Shown here piece by piece: positions 12,741 through 64,000 of a DNA stretch of 64,000 nt. Positions within the stretch are counted from its first letter, which is position 1, and every line of letters starts with the position of its first letter. Location of the stretch: positions 50,964,771 through 51,028,770 of the forward strand of contig NC_092875.1 of NCBI RefSeq assembly GCF_028372415.1, given 5' to 3'. Under the pieces are notes generated by a model. That model saw only the letters and a program-made list of their open reading frames with translations, ran no database searches and had not been told where the DNA came from. The translations under genes and the position numbers were made by a program. The DNA is from Notamacropus eugenii (lineage: Eukaryota; Chordata; Mammalia; Diprotodontia; Macropodidae).

Positions 12741-13018
12741 AACACACAAGAGAGAGAGAGGAAGCTGAACAGGCATGGGGATGAAAGGGACATTTGAGAG
12801 AGCATGGGAAGGAAGAGGAAAAGGAGAGAACATGAGATGGGTCCAGGAGTAGGAAGAAGGGGGTGGGGAGATGAGAAAAAACAAGGAAGAAAGAAGGATG
12901 AGGGAGAGAGGAAAAGTTGGGAGGGGACAATAAGAGGAAAAGAGGTGGAACAGGAGAGAGGAGGAGAGGAGGAAGAAGACAGAGGAGTGAGAGAAGAGAC
13001 AAAGGAAGAGGAGGGTAT
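12741..13018 (+). repeat. 280-base purine tract (CU-rich on the mRNA sense)
   Basis: Almost only A and G on the plus strand, with many gagag, ggaag and gaggag words. On the INSR mRNA this is a continuous C/U-rich tract inside the 3' UTR. It begins next to an imperfect (CA)n at 13071-13105. Confidence 0.8.
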
Positions 13019-13070
13019 CTATCACACCTGCCCCCTCTGAGGCCTCAGCTCACAGCTCTTGACACACGTA

Positions 13071-13072
13071 TG

Positions 13073-13104
<32 letters not shown>

Positions 13105-13105
13105 A
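13071..13105 (+). repeat. (CA)n microsatellite in the INSR 3' UTR
   Basis: Alternating CA with a single A interruption. On the mRNA sense it is (UG)n, a possible CELF-type binding tract. A second shorter CA-rich stretch lies at 13738-13800. Confidence 0.85.
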
Positions 13106-14458
13106 AATAAATCAGGAACCTATTTCTAAAGCTTCATCAAGTACAAACTTAACTTGCCTTTTGGCTCCTCAGCTTGTGATCAGCTAAAATCAGTTTATTC
13201 TCAGATCAATGCGTCGCTTTCAGACCAAAGAAACCACACCCACAGAACACAAGACCAAAAAAGCCCAAACCTAAGAATCAAAAACAGTCAATAACTTATA
13301 TGAAGTTAATGTTTAAAACTTAAAAAAAATTAAATATGTTTAAACCCAACAAAGGTGTGCTCCAGGTTGCCAGGGCAGGGGTAAGCAGATGAGAGGGCTG
13401 GAGATCTCCATCCAATTGACTTTTTTTCCCCTGGCTTTCTTTTTTGGTCTTGAAAGGATCCCCATCTTCAGGCTGAACCCCATTTTTCTCCCCCATTCCC
13501 CCAGAGATCCTGGCACCCAGAAGATGCAATTACCAAACATAAATGAGTGAGAGGGGAAGGACAAGCATGGGGACTTCATAACAAAAACCATTGGTTTGGG
13601 GGTACTGTCACCCCAGCAAACTGGAGAAAGAGAGGCACATGCCCCTGAGGAGTACAAAGCCCCTCTGAGAATGATACAAGAGTCTTCCATTGATGTGTGT
13701 ACATTGAGGGAGACACACGCCGGAGGTACAGACGCACAACAGACACACACACACGTGTGCATACTCACACAGGCATACACACACAAGCGCACACACTCAA
13801 GGGTTTCAGACCCATGAAAAAGTGTGAGAGCAGCAGCTATTGGTCAGTCTGAGGAACTAATCTAACTGATTTGTGGTTTGTTTTTCTTAAAAAATATTCT
13901 TCAGTCTTAAAAGTAATGTTTCCTGGGGAGTATCCTGAAAAGCCTGGAATTCTGCTGGAAAAGTATTTGTGTATGGGCTTGTTTGTGGTTTGGTTGGTTG
14001 GTTCCCCCACCCCCACTTTTGAAAGTCCCCCCTTTCCTCACAAACAAGTGCTTTGCTTGGAGAAACCTGGACCCTGGCACAATGTCCTGTGCTCACAAAC
14101 ACAGCAGGCCAAACTTCTCTCGGAGCTCAGGAGCTTCTCCTTTGGGAGCAGTGGTGACCAGAAGGCCAGCAGCCCCAGGAGGCTTTCTCCCAGGACACGG
14201 GGTTCACAGTGAGGTCGACAGACAGCCAGGCATGACCGTGGTGGCGGCTAATGGTACCCGAGTCATCGGACCGACTGGACAGAAATGAGAGGGGGGTTGT
14301 AAGGGGGAGGCGGGGGTAGGGTCTGAGTCGTGTGTCGGTCACACGGTGGCAGCAATCAGAGGAATCCTGAGATTTCCCGGAGGGGGGCGGGCCGTCCATC
14401 CGGTGAGAACATCAAAGCCTCAGGAGAGGCTTCAACACTCGTCCCCAGTAGGGAAATG

Positions 14459-59977
<45,519 letters not shown>

Positions 59978-60699
59978 CTGAGAGACAAGACACAGAGAAT
60001 AGGTCTGTAGTGTACAGCAAGTCACTGTGGGAATGAAGACCAGCTGGCTGTCAATGGAATGAAATGATCCAGGAGTCTATCACAGGAAGGCTGAAAGCTG
60101 CTCTGGGGGTTTCCTAAGCCTGGAGGGGACTGCAAAACTTACCTGGGGTGACACAGCTAGTAAGTAAGTTAAGTTAGTTACCCAGGCTAACAGCTAGTAA
60201 GAAGGCAGTGTAATTCAATGAAAAGAGCTCTGATTCTGGAGTCAAAGGATATGGGTTCAAATCCTGCCTGATTATATCAAAGGTCCCTTCTACTTCTATC
60301 AGCCTCTTGTTGTTACAATAGTAATATTAATTAATAATAATCAATTAATAATATAATATTAATGATTTGACCAAATGCTAAACTTCGGGGGGGGGGGTCT
60401 GTTCCCTTAAAGAATCATAGAATATTGACTTAAAGGGAGCCTCAGAGACAGTCTAGTCCTACCTGTAGTAGAATAGGGATCCTTTCAAGAACAAAGCCAA
60501 CAAATGGTCATGTAGTCTCTACTCTGAGGTCTGGAAGTTTTGAGTTCAGATCCTGCCCCAGTTATTTACAAGCTGTGTGACCCTGGACAAGTTACTTAAT
60601 TGCTGTCTGCTTCAATTTACTCATCTGTAAAATGGGGATAATAATAGACCTTACCCCACAGAGTTATGAGAAGATGACATACGTGAAACATTTTGTAAA

Positions 60700-61707
60700 G
60701 CTTAAAAAGCTATGCAAATACTAATATTATTATTCATTATCATCCCTTAGTGACCAGTCCTGACTTTCTAAGCTTAGCTGGACTGGACCTCAGCAGATAA
60801 GACATGGAGTCTCTTTTAAGGCCTATGCTTAAAGCCTTTCTAGTGTGGTAACCTGCCAGAGCTGGCATTCTCTCATGGTGCCCAACTTCTGAGAGCCCAG
60901 GTTACTTCTAGGCTGTATGTGTGGGCAGTATGGAGAGGCAGGTAGAGGGCTGGCCAGGGAGACTTGGGTTCACCTGCTGCCTCTGACATACATATACTGA
61001 CTAGGTGACCCTGGGCAAGTACCTTCACCTCTTAAAGTGATTCATTGGAAGCATCTGAGTGGTGCAGTGGATACAGCTCTGGGCCTGGAGTCAGGAAGAC
61101 CTGAGTCCAAGCAGATGCTCACTAGCTATGTGATCCTGGGTGAGTCACTTAACCTCTGCCTGACTCAGTTTCCTCATCTATAAAGTGCAGATAACATTAG
61201 CACCTCCCTCCCAGAGTTACTGTGAAAATCAAATGAGATAAGTTATATAACGCTTAGCACAGTGCCTGGCATATAGTAGGCCCATTAATAAATCCTTATT
61301 CCCTTCCCATCCTCTTTCAGGCAACTCTAAGACTGGACATTACTGATCTGCCTTGAGAGAGGGAATTTCCTCACTGGCAGTACCTGTTGCAAAGAGGATG
61401 ATGATGATGATGATGATGAATAACAATGATAATAACCACTACCGTTTTATAATACTCTAAGGTTTGCAAAACACTTTATACATGTCATCTCATCTGATCC
61501 TCACAACTCTGGGAAGAAGGTGCTATTATTATGCCATTTTACATGGGAGGAAAGTGAGACAGAGAGGTCAACAGGCTTGTCCAGGGTTCCACAGCTAAGT
61601 GCTGAGGCAGCATTCAAACTCAGGACTTCCTGACTGCAAGTCCCACACCATGTCCTGCACCACCTGCTGCCCAATCATAGCCAAGATATACAGTACCCAT
61701 GCACACA
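60700..61707 (-). repeat. Right arm of a large inverted duplication around INSR exons 4-5
   Basis: Inverted copy of 57091-58080, in intron 3. It has about 25 extra bases at 60871-60910 between short acttct repeats, and a (GAT)n at 61397-61420 opposite the (CAT)n of the left arm. Homology may run on inward at lower identity, through facing MIR bodies, to about 60530. Confidence 0.95.
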
Positions 61708-62019
61708 AACACACAGAATCATCACAGAATAGATAAGCCCCCATCACCCCCACTTTCTCTGCCCTGAGACAGAGAATGACAAACCTCAAGGCTAAGTGGC
61801 CCCAGACAAGAAGGTGGTGATGAGGGAAAGGACTAAAAATGGGACATCCCATGAGAATTTACACCTCACTGATGGGAAACCTTCCCAGACATTATCATCT
61901 TATTGTAGGATTCTGGAACACATTACTAATTAGATTAAGGAACCCACTTGGTTGTCATCAGGAAGTGACCAATACCAGATATAATCATTAAAAATGAGCC
62001 ACAAACAGTATCACAGTCT

Positions 62020-62225
62020 ATCAGAGTAAAGAGGGCTCTCAAAACAAAGAATATCAAAGCTGGAAGGGCCCTCAGAACACCCAATGTCACAATGCGGAAG
62101 GCCCTTAGGACCCAGGGGGTCAGAGCTGGGAGAGCCCTTAGAACAGAGTATCAGAGCTTTGAGAAACCACAGAATGGAGGATGGTAGAATTACAAGGGCT
62201 TAAAACAGAGGATGTGGGGGGGGGG
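62020..62225 (+). repeat. 33-base minisatellite, degenerate array 3
   Basis: Five or six decayed units: aatatcaaagctggaagggc, cctcagaacacccaatgtca, cttaggacccagggggtcag, agctgggagagcccttagaa and cagagtatcagagctttgag. The unit matches arrays 1 and 2, but identity between units is much lower. It ends in a G9 run (62216-62225). Confidence 0.8.
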
Positions 62226-62949
62226 TCTCAAATGATGCGAGGGCCACTTCTTTCATGAAGAGAGAGTACAGTCCATTCACATCTCCTCCTAGGCAACTCT
62301 TTTCCACATCCTCTCCTATACATCCTTCCCAGGGGTATCCATCCCCAAAATGTCTCTTTTTCTCCAGATCTCTTGACTTATGGATTCCTGTGGTGCAGCT
62401 GGGTTGTCCCCAGTCAACTGTATCCTTCCCCCTACCCCATCACTATTGCTACAGGACCTACCCACCTCCTTTGCTGGTCTCTGAAAGCATCATTTGGATC
62501 TATTCTTTCTGGTAATTCTTTGTGGGAGATATGTTGCCATCTATTCACCCCCACCTGGCCCCTCTCCCTCTATTACCTTTTGAGTGGCCAGTGTCTTTAA
62601 GTCTTTGAAGCTTGGCCTTCCATGACCTATAACTACATACAGCATCACCAAAAGATGATTAACATTGAAAAAGTGAGTCTTTGCTTCAGGTGGAAGCTTG
62701 GGAGTCATTAAAAACATGGTGTAATTTTCCCAAGGCAATCACTCTGCTTTCCTCTTCCTGTTCAATTCTGGGACCATGTGTAGTCCCTGATCAAGATCTT
62801 TAATGTAAAGGGGCTTGCTATAGCTTGGTCACCCAGCCATATATCATCATCTGGACAAGATACATTCATTCACTTGTTTCTATGTGGGAGGATCATAGAT
62901 TGAAAATCAGAAAGTTACACCAACTCTTGGGGTGTGATGATGGACCCCA

Positions 62950-63980
62950 TTTAGGAGACTCTGACATGTTTCTGAGTTTTCAGCCATCAGCATGGTATCA
63001 TCTGCTTCAAACAAGAGCATCGGAAGAACCTCACTATCTACAGAATGACTTCTTAACTGGCAGTCCTTGGATAAATATCAGGGGGTCTGCAAACTCGCAT
63101 GGGAAAAATTACGTCTTTATTTTCATTGACCTCCAGCTGAAATTTAGCATTTCCTTCCATTGTGGATATAAGCAAGAACCCACAGTAGTATTGGGCTTCA
63201 CCAAGCCGCCCAAGGGCTCCACCTCACAAAAAAGGGTCAAGACTACAGGGAATCTCTCTTCCGCTGAATTCCGCACCGAACATCCTCCATGACAGTGGCA
63301 ATCTCTCCTGCTTTATGTCTCTCCTGACAAGGCCAATCAAGGGGGCCACTGAACAACTGCCTCTAATATTACATCTCCCAAAGAATCTTGTATCATTTTT
63401 GCCATATAAAAGGGAGACACCTTCTGGGAGCTCCTAATGAATCAGATGTCTTTTTTTTTTTAACGTCAAGCTAAACAATGAGCTCAGTGAAATCTTGTGT
63501 CCTCCAGACCTTTCAATCACTTGTGGTTAAAGATCTGGCCTGTTGTAGAATATTGTTTTGACCATTCACAGCCTTGCCTGTTTCATACTTTCAATATTGC
63601 CTTTGACGCCTGCATAGATCACTTTCAGATAAAGGTTTGGCAGAGCTGGGAAAGAAGGCCTATGAGTCAGTACTTATTATTCTTTTTTTCTCCTCCTACT
63701 TCTTCATTATAGTAAGGGCTATGAATGTTTTCAAGCCTTTGAAAAAGCCTTCCTCCTTTCATTCAGATATAGCAGGAACGGATGCCTTAAATCTGTCTAG
63801 ATGGTCTTTGGGTCAGCAATGGGAATATTTGCTTCTCCCATCTTTGTACTTCTTCTGGCCCTCTACTACTATCACTGAAGAAGTGACACGGGCCCACGGC
63901 AGACTCAAAGTCATTCTGTACTTTTCTTTGCTTCATAGGATTCTGTGGCCAAGTAAATTATCACCAAGGTAACAACAGTG
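62950..63980. mobile_element. Repeat-like region, family uncertain
   Basis: Long low-quality frames, phrases such as ggataaatatcagggggtct and aatttagcatttccttccat, and a T-run at 63450-63460 point to old transposon DNA. The right part (63570-63980) could be a non-LTR element in reverse orientation. I cannot name the family. Confidence 0.35.
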
Positions 63981-64000
63981 AGTGTTTCTATGGTGCTTTA

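Larger units (their letters stand above)
8330..14458 (-). other. INSR: INSR 3' untranslated region
   Basis: About 6.1 kb follow the stop codon without any clear LINE or SINE insertion, in contrast to the introns and the flank, which suggests a transcribed region under constraint. On the mRNA sense it holds a long pyrimidine-rich tract, a UG-rich repeat, a T-rich/A-rich block near 11700-11815 and AU-rich parts near 8400-8560. I place the 3' end by the poly(A) signal at 8349-8354. The boundary is inferred and no transcript was seen. The human 3' UTR is also several kilobases long. Confidence 0.75.
59978..64000 (-). other. INSR: INSR intron 3, partial (content)
   Basis: SINE fragment (about 60190-60280, plus), MIR with G9 run (60388-60396; about 60420-60690, plus), right arm of the inverted duplication, degenerate minisatellite 3 (62020-62225), L2-like stretch (about 62270-62600), and a repeat-like region (62950-63980) of uncertain family. 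I found no sequence with the Cys-rich pattern of exon 3. Confidence 0.65.

Noticed and set aside
59978..64000. INSR exon 3 or an alternative first exon
   Set aside because: No stretch gives the dense cysteine pattern of exon 3 in any minus-strand frame, and no CpG-rich promoter is present.

Overview
The window is vertebrate nuclear DNA, most probably from a marsupial. The repeats are the main clue: tRNA-headed SINEs of the marsupial type (head like GGCAGCTAGGTGGCGCAGTG, tail like the copy at 49295-49580), ends of a marsupial-type L1, and many ancient MIR, L2 and CR1/L3-like fragments. No Alu, B1 or platypus MON1 element was seen. The species cannot be named from sequence alone.

One gene fills most of the window: the insulin receptor gene INSR, on the minus strand. 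Nineteen coding exons, equivalent to human exons 4 to 22, run from 59977 (exon 4) down to the stop codon at 14459-14461. I set each splice junction by reading the reverse complement. The exon lengths sum to 3163 bases and keep one open frame of 1053 residues. Exons 1 to 3 lie beyond the right edge, so the window ends inside intron 3. Encoded in order are the end of the cysteine-rich region, the L2 domain, the FnIII domains with the insert domain (including the 36-base exon 11 that separates IR-A from IR-B and the RRRR furin site), the transmembrane helix, the NPEY juxtamembrane segment, the complete tyrosine kinase and the C-terminal tail. A long 3' UTR follows, ending near 8330 with an AATAAA signal at 8349-8354.

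Region by region: 1-8320 is downstream intergenic DNA with old repeats and no gene I can support. 8330-14458 is the INSR 3' UTR. 14459-59977 holds the exons and introns 4 to 21. 59978-64000 is part of intron 3.

The most unusual structure is a pair of inverted arms of about 1 kb (57091-58080 and 60700-61707), nearly identical over their outer part. They lie in introns 5 and 3 and bracket exons 4 and 5. Such arms could fold the pre-mRNA into long dsRNA, promote an exon 4-5 circular RNA, attract RNA editing or allow inversion. Other points are a 33-base minisatellite at three separate INSR introns that seems to have grown from a SINE head, a GC-AG intron after exon 12, a juxtamembrane segment five residues shorter than human INSR, changes in the insulin-binding alpha-CT helix, and a CTCF-like motif in a SINE in intron 6.
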